Positions 52,209-60,855 are shown, counted from the first letter of the stretch. The stretch is DNA of 64,000 nucleotides from JAJEDW01 sp963555775 (GCA_963555775.3 CAUVWY020000009.1:1178001-1242000), one strand, 5' to 3'. The notes: generated by a model not told the origin, from the sequence alone. Program-made: numbers and translations.

Positions 52209-52622
52209 ATGAAATTGAAGAAAATTTCGGTCGGGGCGGCGTGTTTCGGCCTGCTTTTCGGTGTCGTTACCGTACAAGGGCATCATTCATTTGATGCCGA
52301 GTACGATCGGAACCAGCCACTGACCGTTACCGGAACCGTTGTCGAAGTGCAGTGGACCAATCCGCATGCCCGCATCTACGTGGACGGCCCTGACCCGGAC
52401 GGTCCCGACGGGGAGATCGTTCATTGGGATTTCGAACTCGGGCCGCCGAACGGACTGATGCGGCGGGGCTGGAGGCGGGATTCCCTGCCTCCGGGAACAA
52501 TGGTCACTGTGGAAGGCTTTCGAACGCGGGAGCAGCCTTCGAATGTTGCCAATGCGCGCAGCGTGACGCTCAGTGACGGGCGCCGCGTGTTTGCCGGCTC
52601 CTCGTTCGAAGTCGGACCGTAA
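52209..52622 (+). CDS. DUF6152 family secreted protein
   Basis: The 137-residue product has a signal peptide (about 1-24), then HHSFDAEYDRNQPLTVTGTV and VQWTNPHARIYVDG, the two hallmarks of DUF6152. It is a paralogue of the protein at 45460-45867, with a glycine- and aspartate-rich loop (PDPDGPDGE) that the other lacks. A solvent-exposed metal or ligand site at the HH and NPH residues is likely but untested. Convergent with the lectin-like gene at 52848, from which a hairpin and a tandem repeat separate it. Confidence 0.85.
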   Translation: MKLKKISVGAACFGLLFGVVTVQGHHSFDAEYDRNQPLTVTGTVVEVQWTNPHARIYVDGPDPDGPDGEIVHWDFELGPPNGLMRRGWRRDSLPPGTMVTVEGFRTREQPSNVANARSVTLSDGRRVFAGSSFEVGP

Positions 52623-52681
52623 CAGTAGCCTGCAAGTGAGCTTGGCGCGGCCAGCGCGGCGCCGTTCCGCGGCCGGTCTTC

Positions 52682-52717
52682 CCGCGCAGGCGCCTCAATC
52701 GAAGGTCACCTGCGCGG
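52682..52717. terminator. Hairpin after the DUF6152 gene
   Basis: CCGCGCAGG (52682-52690) and CCTGCGCGG (52709-52717) form a perfect 9-bp GC-rich stem with an 18-nt loop, 60 bp after the DUF6152 stop and between convergent genes. No T-run follows. It is the best terminator candidate here. Confidence 0.45.
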
Positions 52718-52755
52718 CAGAGGACGCACCTGCAGTCCAACTATTCTAATTCGTA

Positions 52756-52867
52756 GCGAAACAATCTCTACTCGGCTGCGAGACAGTCACTACTCGGCCG
52801 TGAAAGAATCTCCAATCCGCAGCCTCTAATCCGCAGCGAAACAGTCTCTACTCGGCCGCGAAACAAT
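52756..52867. repeat. 22-bp degenerate tandem repeat
   Basis: Five or more head-to-tail copies of a GCGAAACAGTCTCTACTCGG-CC unit (22 bp) occur: 52756, 52778 and 52800, a 14-bp partial copy at 52822, 52836, and a partial copy at 52858. The last full copy (52836-52857) spans the stop codon and final codons of the lectin-like gene. The repeats probably arose by duplication of the gene's 3' end. Confidence 0.8.
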
Positions 52868-53531
52868 AGAACAGGCCGTTTCCGCCCGTTCCGACCAGAT
52901 TCTCCTGGCTGCAGCCGTTGCTCGCGTGGACCGCGTTCCATGAGGCGTTGCCGCCACCGAGCCGGTCGTGGTGGCCGACCATCGCGTTACCGGCTTCGTT
53001 GCTGGTCCAGTTGTTGCACGTCGTCACGTCCGCGCGCCCCAAGAGCGACATGCCAAGCGAGTCGGAACCCGTCAGGATGTCGTGTTGATTCGGCTGGTCG
53101 CCCACGCCGTTCACCATGTCCCCGTTCTCATCGAGTGCGGTGGGTTTGCGGATGTTGTTCCGGTCGCGCTGGACGTCTCCGTGGAGATCGGCGACGTTTG
53201 CCGCGACCAGTTGCCCGTTGGCGTTGTACCAGGGGCCGGAGCCGATGCGGTCCCTGGCATTGACCGGAAGGGCCCCGCCGGCCGCGGTCTGGCTCAGATA
53301 GGCGCGCCAGGTTCGATCCCCGGCGCCGGCCGCCGCGGCCAGGCTCTGACAGTGCGCGTCTGCGCCGTCAAGGCCGCCCAGATTGGCGCCGTCGCCGGGC
53401 CCCGTGCTGGTAATAAAGAATCCCATGGGCTCTTGAGGGCCGCCGCCGCCCCTCTGAGCCATCACGCCCTGGGGGATAATCAGAAACGCTGCCACTACTG
53501 TCAGGGCAACAATGATTTTCATGCCGTTCAT
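52848..53531 (-). CDS. Secreted lectin-like protein of unknown function
   Basis: The ATG at 53531 follows GGAGAACAAG and gives 227 residues with a signal peptide (about 1-25). The mature protein starts with a Gly-rich RGGGG and continues PMGFFITSTGPGDGANLGGL and ADAHCQSLAAAAGAGDRTWR. It has conserved Cys residues, and blocks RIGSGPWYNANG, DILTGSDSLG and CSQENLVGTGGNGLFYCFA. Such proteins resemble C-type-lectin or endostatin-like secreted proteins. The 22-bp repeat covers its stop codon. Ligand unknown. Confidence 0.7.
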   Translation of the reverse strand: MNGMKIIVALTVVAAFLIIPQGVMAQRGGGGPQEPMGFFITSTGPGDGANLGGLDGADAHCQSLAAAAGAGDRTWRAYLSQTAAGGALPVNARDRIGSGPWYNANGQLVAANVADLHGDVQRDRNNIRKPTALDENGDMVNGVGDQPNQHDILTGSDSLGMSLLGRADVTTCNNWTSNEAGNAMVGHHDRLGGGNASWNAVHASNGCSQENLVGTGGNGLFYCFAAE

Positions 53532-53622
53532 CTTGTTCTCCTTCTGCTTGTGTCTCTCGTTCGGTACAAGGTCTCTCGTTAATAACGGGTTTCGTGCGTA
53601 TCGGGACTTGGAAATCCGGCTG

Positions 53623-54627
53623 CTATTTGGGCCGCCCTTCGAAGCCTTGCGACAGCATCCGCATCTTGTAGATGGACATGCCCGTGTTCCGCACGCCCTC
53701 GGGTGTTGTCCAGGGCTGCCCGTCCGGTCCGACGGCGCCGAGCATGGGGACATAAATCGTCCGTTTGTCCGGTCCGGAGAAGGCTATCGTAATCGCACGA
53801 CGCGGCGTTTCGATAACGCCAAGATGTCCGCCATCGGCAGACAAGACGTGGATACCGCCGTTCGCGGTGACGTACAGCCGATCCTCGGAATCGATGGCCA
53901 TGCCGTCGCCGCCGTTGTCCCCGTTGAGCGATCCGAACACTCGCCGGTTCCCGGTCGTTCCATCCGGCTGCACGTCGAATGCGAGGACTTCGGTCGTGTT
54001 GGTCACATACAGCGTTTCTCCGTCCCGGCTCAGCATGATGCCGTTCGAGCGAATGTCCTGGTCGGCGACGGTGAAGACTTGGCCGCCGGCTGGAGGCGCA
54101 TAGAAGGCCCCGCCTCGGGTGAAGTACGCGCCGCCCCGGCCGTCGGCGATCAGGTCATTGAGGCGCCCGAGCGGCGTTCCGTCGGGAAAGCTGTTGGCCA
54201 GGATGCGATATTCGGGAAACAGCATCGACACCCTCGTCAATTCCTGACAGCTCTCGAAAAACGGGATTGCCGAATCGGTGCATGTCCGCTGTACGGTGTA
54301 CACGCGGCCCTGGGTGTCCATCGAAACCGACCCGCCGCCGTTGGTGTCCCTCAGGAAAATGAACTCCTCGTCGTTCGCGTTGAGCTTGATGATCGTGTCG
54401 GTCTGCTCCTGCGCGAAAAGCACTCCGCCGTCAGGCGTGCCTACGATGCCGTCGGCGGTCTCGAAATCGGCCCAGATCAACTCCCACTCGGTCCCGGCTT
54501 CGACAACGCCCGGTATGGCGGACACTACCGCTTCCCGCTCTCCGGGACGCAGTTCTCCAGACTGGCCGAACACTGGCGCCGATGCGAGAGCAAAGACTGT
54601 GAGCGCCAACAGAAACTTCGTTTTCAT
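53623..54627 (-). CDS. SMP-30/gluconolactonase-like secreted propeller
   Basis: The ATG at 54627 gives 334 residues with a signal peptide (1-21, ending VFG). The SMP-30-type six-bladed propeller is recognised by FETADGIVGTPDGGVLFAQE, GRLNDLIADGRGGAYFT, RSNGIMLSRDGETLYVTNT and GDGMAIDSEDRLYVT. The conserved Asn and Asp residues (N in RLNDL and RSNGI, D in GDGMA) would bind Ca or Zn. It may hydrolyse a sugar lactone in the periplasm. It lies 91 bp after the lectin-like gene start, same strand. Confidence 0.85.
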   Translation of the reverse strand: MKTKFLLALTVFALASAPVFGQSGELRPGEREAVVSAIPGVVEAGTEWELIWADFETADGIVGTPDGGVLFAQEQTDTIIKLNANDEEFIFLRDTNGGGSVSMDTQGRVYTVQRTCTDSAIPFFESCQELTRVSMLFPEYRILANSFPDGTPLGRLNDLIADGRGGAYFTRGGAFYAPPAGGQVFTVADQDIRSNGIMLSRDGETLYVTNTTEVLAFDVQPDGTTGNRRVFGSLNGDNGGDGMAIDSEDRLYVTANGGIHVLSADGGHLGVIETPRRAITIAFSGPDKRTIYVPMLGAVGPDGQPWTTPEGVRNTGMSIYKMRMLSQGFEGRPK

Positions 54628-54822
54628 AACACTCCCTCGGTAAGTTGAATCCGGATTGTCAGGCCAGTAGTCTATAGAAGGACCCGCAAACGGGCAAACC
54701 TTGCCGACCTGTCGATTCGCTATCCCGTCTCCCACGGGATGTGATAGAAACTCGTAACACTCCTGAGCTTGTAAGTAGCTTGTAAATTAACGTACCAAGC
54801 CTGCGGTCCCGGGAGGTGAACC
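54628..54822. promoter_or_regulatory. Divergent promoter region with hairpin and direct repeat
   Basis: The gap between the SMP-30 and hydrolase genes holds a perfect 7-bp stem hairpin (ATCCCGT-CTCCC-ACGGGAT, 54722-54740). It also holds two copies of AGCTTGTAA (54766-54774 and 54777-54785) with an 11-bp period, one helical turn, followed by an A+T-rich stretch. The direct repeat is a plausible regulator site for the plus-strand gene, whose ribosome-binding site is GGGAGGTG. Confidence 0.45.
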
Positions 54823-55713
54823 ATGTATCCATCCAAACCCGGCCTTGTCCCCTGGTTCCGTTGTCTGGCACTTCTCTGCATGTTGCCGGGGCATCTGCCG
54901 GGACAGGTGGCGCCTGAACCGGCCGACATCGAGTTTGCCGGCGGCGGCAATGTGTTGCAGGGGCGATTTTTCCCCGCCGGGAACCCCGGAGCACCCACAA
55001 TTCTCCTGCTTCCGGATTTGCCCGATACGGACGTCCGGGCGAATGGGCCGCTCGGTCTCGGAACTGCGCTGTCGGAGGCGGGCATCAACGTCCTGACGTT
55101 CAACTACCGCGGGACGCACGGAAGCGAAGGATTCTTCACCTTGGCTGGAGTGGATCAGGATCTGGCCGCGGCCCGGCGCTGGCTTCGTTCCGATGAAACC
55201 CGCGCCCGGTTCGATGTCGATCCGGAGTCCGTCGTGGTGGGTGGTTACGGCGTTGGCGGCGGACTGGCCATCGCCCATGCCTCAACGGATCTGAACGTTA
55301 CCGAAGTGTTTTCCATTTCGGGTTTCGATCAGGCTGTCGCGATGGATCGCTACGCCGGCGACCCGGTCTACGCTCGGGCTCTCGATGCGGCGTTGAATGT
55401 TTCCGTTGGGGGCAACGAGGCTGTCCGATGGGAGCGAGGGGATTTCTTCGCGTTCATCAAGGAAGCGATGCAGAGCACCGGTCGCTGGGACCTGAAATTT
55501 GCCGCGCCCCAACTTGCGCGAAAGCGTCTGCTGCTCGTTGCCGGACTCGACGACGCACGGGTTCCGATCGAAGACCACGTCCTGCCCCTGTACCGGGCGC
55601 TCCGGGGTCTCGGTACCCGCGATCTTGAACTTGTGGTTTACCAGGACGATCATTCGTTCGGCCGCGCGCGGGATGAGTTGGCCCAAACCCTCGCGGACTG
55701 GATATTGGAGTAA
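54823..55713 (+). CDS. Secreted alpha/beta hydrolase lacking the nucleophilic serine
   Basis: The 296-residue product has a hydrophobic signal (about 8-27) and the alpha/beta hydrolase fold: ILLLPDLPDTD, NVLTFNYRGTHGS, and a C-terminal Asp (AGLDDARVP) and His (QDDHSF). The nucleophile elbow reads VVVGGYGVGGG, with Gly143 (GGC, 55249-55251) where Ser is expected in GxSxG. A single A-to-G change from AGC would explain it. The protein is probably inactive as an esterase, or acts by another mechanism. It is followed after 7 bp by the amidohydrolase gene. Confidence 0.78.
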   Translation: MYPSKPGLVPWFRCLALLCMLPGHLPGQVAPEPADIEFAGGGNVLQGRFFPAGNPGAPTILLLPDLPDTDVRANGPLGLGTALSEAGINVLTFNYRGTHGSEGFFTLAGVDQDLAAARRWLRSDETRARFDVDPESVVVGGYGVGGGLAIAHASTDLNVTEVFSISGFDQAVAMDRYAGDPVYARALDAALNVSVGGNEAVRWERGDFFAFIKEAMQSTGRWDLKFAAPQLARKRLLLVAGLDDARVPIEDHVLPLYRALRGLGTRDLELVVYQDDHSFGRARDELAQTLADWILE

Positions 55714-55720
55714 ACGGACT

Positions 55721-57385
55721 GTGAAGCAATCGAGTTGGAAACCAATCGTCGTTTTCTTGTTGTTTGTGCCGGCGGTTCATGCCCAGCAACCCGCACCGGA
55801 TGTGATTCTCTCGAACGGCAAGGTCATTACCGTGGACGATCGTTTCAGAATCGCCGAAGCGGTGGCCATAACGGGGGAACGCATTGCGGCGGTGGGCACC
55901 GACCCGCAGATTGCCGCCCTGGCCGGTCCCAACACAAGGATGATCGATCTGGGCGGACGATCCGTGATACCCGGCTTGATCGACAACCACGCCCACATCA
56001 TGGAAGAAGGTCCGATCTGGCAACTGGAGTTGCGCCTGGACGGCGTGGAGACGCGGGCCGAGGCACTCGAGATGATTCGGGATCGTGCGATCGCGCTCGG
56101 ACCGGGCGAGTGGGTCTTTACACTGGGCGGGTGGGCGACCGATCAGTTCACCGACGACTCCAGTCATTTCACACGTGTGGAACTTGACTTGGTGGCCCCG
56201 GACAATCCGGTGCTCCTGCAGTTCACCCGCTCGCACACCTATCTCAACAGCAGGTCCATCGAAGCGATCGGGCTCGAAGGAATGGACGCGCCATGGATCG
56301 TGCGCGACGCGTCAGGGCAACCGACCGGCGTGATCGAGGCCGACGGCATTAATGCCGTGGGTGGCGCGCGTCCCGCGCCGCCTGAGGAAATCTTCGAGTC
56401 CGGCAGTCTGGCGATGGTGATGGACATGAATCGCGCGGGCCTGACCACGGCCGGCGGTCCGTGCCCGGCGGATCTCATCCCGCGTTTCCGGGAGCTTGCG
56501 GATGAGGGTCGGCTCAACATGCGGTTTTTCTGTTTCCTGCCATCGGGCGGCGCATCGAACACTCCCGAACAGGTCGACCAGCTTCTGCCGCGGATTGCCG
56601 AGCTGAAACCGTTCCAGGGAGATAACTGGGTGGATCTGACCGCGTACGGGGAAAGCGTCTACCGGCCGCTGCACGACAGCATGCTCGCTCCGGTGACGAA
56701 TCCCACCGAGGACCAGCTTTTCCAGTGGCGCCGCATCGCTACCGAGGTTGCCCGGGCCGGACTTCCGCTGCATGTCCATGCCACGATCGAGAACACCATC
56801 ACGGGTTTCCTGGACCAGATCGAGGCGATCGACGACGAATACCCCGTTCGGAACTTGCGATGGGCGCTGGCCCACGTGGATCAGGTCAATGCTTCGCACC
56901 TCGAGCGCATGAAGGACCTGGGTATGTATCTGGCGGTGCATACGCGGCCGACTGTCATGGGCGCCATCTTCAACCGGGCCCACGGGGAACGTTCGCTCGA
57001 TATGCCCTCGTTGGCCCTGATCCAGGACAGCGGAATCGTGTGGGGGCTGGGGAGCGACGCTTTCGAGGTGAACCAGTATCGCCCGTTCACCACGCTCTGG
57101 TGGGCCGTGACCGGCAAGATGGTGGGGGGCCGAACGGTCTTGCGGCAAACCATCAGCCGCGAAGATGCCCTGATCGCACACACCCGCCAGAACGCATATC
57201 TGGTGTTTCAGGAGAACAATCTCGGGTCGATCCAGTCCGGGAAGCTTGCCGACCTGCTGGTGCTGGATCGGGATTATCTGACGGTTCCTCCCGATGAGAT
57301 CAAGGACATTCGGCCCGTGATAACGATGGTTGGTGGCCGAATCGTTCACGACACTGTAACGACCCCGCCGGTTCCCCAAGACTGA
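55721..57385 (+). CDS. Secreted amidohydrolase (YtcJ-like, metal-dependent)
   Basis: A GTG start at 55721, 7 bp after the hydrolase stop, gives 554 residues with a signal peptide (1-21, ending VHA). The composite beta domain starts DVILSNGKVITVDDRF. The metal-binding His pair is in DNHAHIMEE, a further His in HVHATIENT and LAHVDQVN, and the catalytic Asp in GLGSDAF. The layout is that of the YtcJ group of amidohydrolases, exoenzymes of unknown specificity. A longer in-frame ORF overlaps the upstream gene and is not used. Operon with that gene. Confidence 0.85.
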   Translation: MKQSSWKPIVVFLLFVPAVHAQQPAPDVILSNGKVITVDDRFRIAEAVAITGERIAAVGTDPQIAALAGPNTRMIDLGGRSVIPGLIDNHAHIMEEGPIWQLELRLDGVETRAEALEMIRDRAIALGPGEWVFTLGGWATDQFTDDSSHFTRVELDLVAPDNPVLLQFTRSHTYLNSRSIEAIGLEGMDAPWIVRDASGQPTGVIEADGINAVGGARPAPPEEIFESGSLAMVMDMNRAGLTTAGGPCPADLIPRFRELADEGRLNMRFFCFLPSGGASNTPEQVDQLLPRIAELKPFQGDNWVDLTAYGESVYRPLHDSMLAPVTNPTEDQLFQWRRIATEVARAGLPLHVHATIENTITGFLDQIEAIDDEYPVRNLRWALAHVDQVNASHLERMKDLGMYLAVHTRPTVMGAIFNRAHGERSLDMPSLALIQDSGIVWGLGSDAFEVNQYRPFTTLWWAVTGKMVGGRTVLRQTISREDALIAHTRQNAYLVFQENNLGSIQSGKLADLLVLDRDYLTVPPDEIKDIRPVITMVGGRIVHDTVTTPPVPQD

Positions 57386-57397
57386 TAATATTGGTCC

Positions 57398-58207
57398 ATG
57401 GAAGTTCGCGTTTTCCCGAATTCGAAGCGCCCGGGCGTCGGCATGCCACCGCGCCGCGAAGGCTCACGGCCCTTACTCCCGCAGCATTCCCGCCACTGCC
57501 CGGTGCTGGAAGCCGGCAGCGCGCTGGGCTATCTGGTCTATCCCGCTCTGAAGCCGAACGAATCGTTTCATATCGAATACCAGGGCGATGGGCGCTATCG
57601 GATCATGTATTTCCTGTCGGGCACGAGTGGACAGTGGCAACCGGTGTTCGCCCTGACGCTGACTCTTCCGGTGGGTAGCATCGGGATGATGAAGGAAGAT
57701 GTCCAGTTCATGGTCCCGAAGCCCCAGGTTTCCCGGGCCGATGCCGTCCAGCTTGCGAGAACGTTCATCATTCCTGAAGACTTCGGCACTCCTCCGGGCG
57801 CGGTTGCGCTTCGGGGCGCGTCAAACTTTCAGACGCCTCCCGGTTGGGACACCGTGTATTCGCCGGTCTTGAACATGGTCGACCGGCCGATTGCTCCGAT
57901 GCTGGCCGTTCGGGTCGAAACCGACTGGTACGCGCACACGAGCGAGTTTCGTTATGTCCTGCAACCGGGCGACGGGCTTCCGGGTCACCACAACATGCCG
58001 GTCGGCCAGGTCTTCTTCGTGCCGCGCGAAGAGGTCACGCTGCGCGACTGCACCCGGGAAGAACTCGCATCGATCCGCAAGTCGATGGAAGAGTTTCAGG
58101 CCGAAAAAGAGAAACACAAGCAGGACACGCCGTTCGGATTGACATACAGCCCGCACTACGCCCACCGGAGCGCGGCAATCAGGAAGGACACCAAGAAGGA
58201 CAAATAG
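57398..58207 (+). CDS. Protein of unknown function (DUF6065-like layout)
   Basis: The 269-residue protein begins MEVRVFPNSKRPG, with no signal peptide, and ends in a charged tail (KKDK). Segments LGYLVYPALKPNESFHIEYQ, NFQTPPGWDTVYSPVLN and VETDWYAHTSEFRYVLQPG resemble the arrangement in DUF6065 family proteins, which are beta-rich and of unknown function. I recall the resemblance only in outline. It lies 12 bp after the amidohydrolase gene, possibly in the same operon, though it is cytoplasmic. Confidence 0.5.
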   Translation: MEVRVFPNSKRPGVGMPPRREGSRPLLPQHSRHCPVLEAGSALGYLVYPALKPNESFHIEYQGDGRYRIMYFLSGTSGQWQPVFALTLTLPVGSIGMMKEDVQFMVPKPQVSRADAVQLARTFIIPEDFGTPPGAVALRGASNFQTPPGWDTVYSPVLNMVDRPIAPMLAVRVETDWYAHTSEFRYVLQPGDGLPGHHNMPVGQVFFVPREEVTLRDCTREELASIRKSMEEFQAEKEKHKQDTPFGLTYSPHYAHRSAAIRKDTKKDK

Positions 58208-58216
58208 GTCGGGCCA

Positions 58217-58705
58217 CTATGGAATGCCGTCCCAGGTTGCGATGGCTTGCTGCTGCATCGATTCCGGACTCAGTTCAAGAAGCTCGATCGTGACACCTTC
58301 GGGATCGGTCGCATTGACGATCATGGCGCCGGTCTGCCCCGTGAAGGGGTCGCCGACCTCGATACCCCGCTGCCGCAATTCGGTTACGGTTGATTGCAGG
58401 GCGTCCACCTGAAGGCCAAAATGCGTGATCCCGGGAAGGCGGCCCGGACCGGCGGGTTGCAGTTCCAGAAAGGTGTCGCGGTTGACTTGCAGATAAGTCA
58501 GAACCGGATCGCCATCCGGGTTGCGAACGGCGAACGCCTCGCGAAAACCGAAGGTCTCGGTGTAGAAGTCGACCGCCTCATCGAAATTTTCGACACGGAT
58601 ACCGACGTGGTTGAGTTGGAGAGCCCGGTCTTGTCGAGCCGCCCCGGGCTCGATGACGACCATGCCGACGAGCACACCGATCGCGAATAACGCCAGTCCA
58701 CGCAT
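58217..58705 (-). CDS. Glyoxalase/VOC-fold protein with signal peptide
   Basis: The ATG at 58705 gives 162 residues. A hydrophobic N-terminal segment (3-20) suggests export or anchoring, unusual for the family. The VOC fold is shown by NHVGIRVENFDEAVDFYTET, FGFREAF, ITHFGLQVDALQSTVTELRQ and NATDPEGVTIELLEL, with His and Glu in the metal positions. It may be a dioxygenase, isomerase or binding protein. Convergent with the gene before it and divergent from the next. Confidence 0.8.
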   Translation of the reverse strand: MRGLALFAIGVLVGMVVIEPGAARQDRALQLNHVGIRVENFDEAVDFYTETFGFREAFAVRNPDGDPVLTYLQVNRDTFLELQPAGPGRLPGITHFGLQVDALQSTVTELRQRGIEVGDPFTGQTGAMIVNATDPEGVTIELLELSPESMQQQAIATWDGIP

Positions 58706-58905
58706 TTCGACCTCCCTACGGAATCGATACAGTATCCTCACATCGGCGTCTCCGCCAGAACTCCTGAACGGCCATCTCGTATATCTTTCTCGCATTCAGT
58801 TACTTGCGCCGGTTCTGCGGGGGCGGTCTGCGATTGACTTCGCTCCATGCCGGTGTTAAGTATTTCGCTCGACGATTTGCGACTGTGTTTTCGACCGGAG
58901 GTCGT
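58706..58905. promoter_or_regulatory. Divergent region between VOC and fusion genes
   Basis: These 200 bp must carry promoters for both neighbours. GGAGGT lies 4 bp before the ATG at 58906. No palindrome or clear promoter hexamers stand out. Confidence 0.35.
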
Positions 58906-60855
58906 ATGGATTGCATCTGTTCCAGAACCGCGATGCGGTGGTCCCTGTGTCTAGCCCTTGCTTTGACGATCGGTGTCCCGGCGCTGGCCCAGACCAACGT
59001 CACCAGTGTCCAGCCGGGTTTTGCTATCGATTTTGCTGGAGAATGGGTCGTCCGGAACAACGAAGACCCCGGACAGCCCCCGCTTGGCGATTACCTGGGT
59101 ATCCCCTTCAACGAAGCCGGCCGGCAGAGAGCCGAAGCCTCGGCCGAGTCGATATGGGGCACCGTCGAGTTCCAATGCCGGCCGCATTCGGCGCCGCACC
59201 AGTGGCGCGGTGTCGGCGGGGCGCGCATCATGAAGCAAATCGACCCGCAGACGCGCACGCTGACCGCCTATCACGTCGAGTACTGGCGGTCCATGGCGCG
59301 TCCGATCTACCTGGACGGACGGCCGCATCCGCCGGCTTGGGCGCCGCACAGTTGGACCGGCTTTTCGACTGGCCAATGGGTCGGAAATACGCTCAAGGTC
59401 ACCACCACCCATCTCAAGGACGGTTACCTCAAGCGCAGCGGTCCCCAGACCAGCGACATGTACACCATGACGGAGTACATCACGCGGCATGGCGAGTTCC
59501 TGACGATCTTCATGATCGTCGACGATCCGATTTATCTGGACGAACCCTTCGTTCAGTCGACAACCTACCGGTCGGATCCCACGGCGCAGTTGCGCCTTGA
59601 ACCGTGCACGACGTCCTTTGCCGAAAACGGAGGGACGGATCGGCACTGGGTGCCGCATTATCTGCCCGGGCAAAATACGTTCCTGAACGAGTGGCTGGTC
59701 GATCAGAACTGGATACCGGAAGAGGCGGCCCGGGGCGGCGTGGACACGATCTATCCCGAGTACCGGATGGCGCTGGCCGGAACTCCCGCCGCCAACCCCG
59801 TACCGGTGTCCCCGTCGGCCATTTCCGCGGACGAGAAAGTCATGGCCCAAAGCCCAAGGGACGGACAGGTCCATATTCAGCCCGTACAAGGCAACGTGTA
59901 CATGCTGGTCGTTGACGGGACCAACGTCGCGGCGTCGGTGGGTTCGGATGGCCTACTGCTCGTCAACACCGGTCCGGAACACATGGCCGACAGCCTTCTG
60001 GAAACGGTCAACGAACTGGCTACATCGGTAGCCGCGTCGCCCCGCCCCAACAACTGCATGGGGATGAACTGCACAACGATCGGTTGGTCGAGTCCGTTCG
60101 TCAACTCCATCATCGGTTCGCCCGCTCCCGCCAAACCAATCCGATACATTTTCAACACCAACGCCTCCGCCGACCTGACCGGCGGAAACCTCACGCTGGC
60201 CGAAGCCGGTTACTACCCTCGCGGCGGCGGTGGGGCGGGCGCGGTCGCGGGGATCGGGCAGAGCGCCATGGTGATCGCTCACGAAAACGTGTTGTTCGCG
60301 TTGAGCGCGCCCACGGGCGGCGAAGCGCCGACGCCGGAGGGAGCGTGGCCGACCGATACCTATTTTGACGAGTTCTACAAGCTGAGCGAGTATTTCAATG
60401 GCGAGGCCGTGATCGCCTATCACCAGCCCGCTGCGAGCGCCGATGGTGACAGCATCGTGTTTTTCCGCCGTTCGGAAGTCATTCACGCCGGCGACATTTT
60501 TTCGACCGTGCACTATCCGCGGATCGACCTCGCCAACGGGGGAACCATACAGGGCGTAATCGACGGACTGAACAGCATCCTCGATCTGGCCGTCGCCGAG
60601 AACCGGGCCCAGGGAGGGACCTGGGTGATTCCCAGTCACGGGCGATTGTCCGACACGGCGGACGTGGCTTCGTACCGCAACATGGTGACGATGATTCGCG
60701 ACCGCGTGCGATCGATGGCCAATAGCGGCATGACGCTGGAACAGGTGTTGGCCGCCCGCCCGACCATGGATTTCGACGGGCGGTACGGTGCCGCCGAGGG
60801 AACATGGACGTCCGAGATGTTTGTCGAAGCCGTATATGAAAGCCTCGACAACTAA
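58906..60855 (+). CDS. Fusion of an acidobacterial secreted domain and a degenerate MBL fold
   Basis: From the ATG at 58906 the product has 649 residues with a signal peptide (about 1-28). Residues 30-330 match the family of 10966-11811 and 51338-52123: ARPIYLDGRPHPPAWAPHSW and FSTGQWVGNTLKVTTTHLKD equal their DGR-HP and YGHSVGRWEDDTLVVDT blocks. From about 340 (VQGNVYMLVVDGTNVAASVG) it is MBL-fold-like, but the HxHxDH site reads FNTNASADLTGGN, so the metal-binding His residues are missing; the late SHG is kept. The two domains are separate adjacent genes in the gallate operon. It is followed by a hairpin. Confidence 0.8.
   Translation: MDCICSRTAMRWSLCLALALTIGVPALAQTNVTSVQPGFAIDFAGEWVVRNNEDPGQPPLGDYLGIPFNEAGRQRAEASAESIWGTVEFQCRPHSAPHQWRGVGGARIMKQIDPQTRTLTAYHVEYWRSMARPIYLDGRPHPPAWAPHSWTGFSTGQWVGNTLKVTTTHLKDGYLKRSGPQTSDMYTMTEYITRHGEFLTIFMIVDDPIYLDEPFVQSTTYRSDPTAQLRLEPCTTSFAENGGTDRHWVPHYLPGQNTFLNEWLVDQNWIPEEAARGGVDTIYPEYRMALAGTPAANPVPVSPSAISADEKVMAQSPRDGQVHIQPVQGNVYMLVVDGTNVAASVGSDGLLLVNTGPEHMADSLLETVNELATSVAASPRPNNCMGMNCTTIGWSSPFVNSIIGSPAPAKPIRYIFNTNASADLTGGNLTLAEAGYYPRGGGGAGAVAGIGQSAMVIAHENVLFALSAPTGGEAPTPEGAWPTDTYFDEFYKLSEYFNGEAVIAYHQPAASADGDSIVFFRRSEVIHAGDIFSTVHYPRIDLANGGTIQGVIDGLNSILDLAVAENRAQGGTWVIPSHGRLSDTADVASYRNMVTMIRDRVRSMANSGMTLEQVLAARPTMDFDGRYGAAEGTWTSEMFVEAVYESLDN

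Noticed and set aside
52756..52867. CRISPR array
   Set aside because: The 22-bp units are directly adjacent with no spacers, and no cas genes are near.
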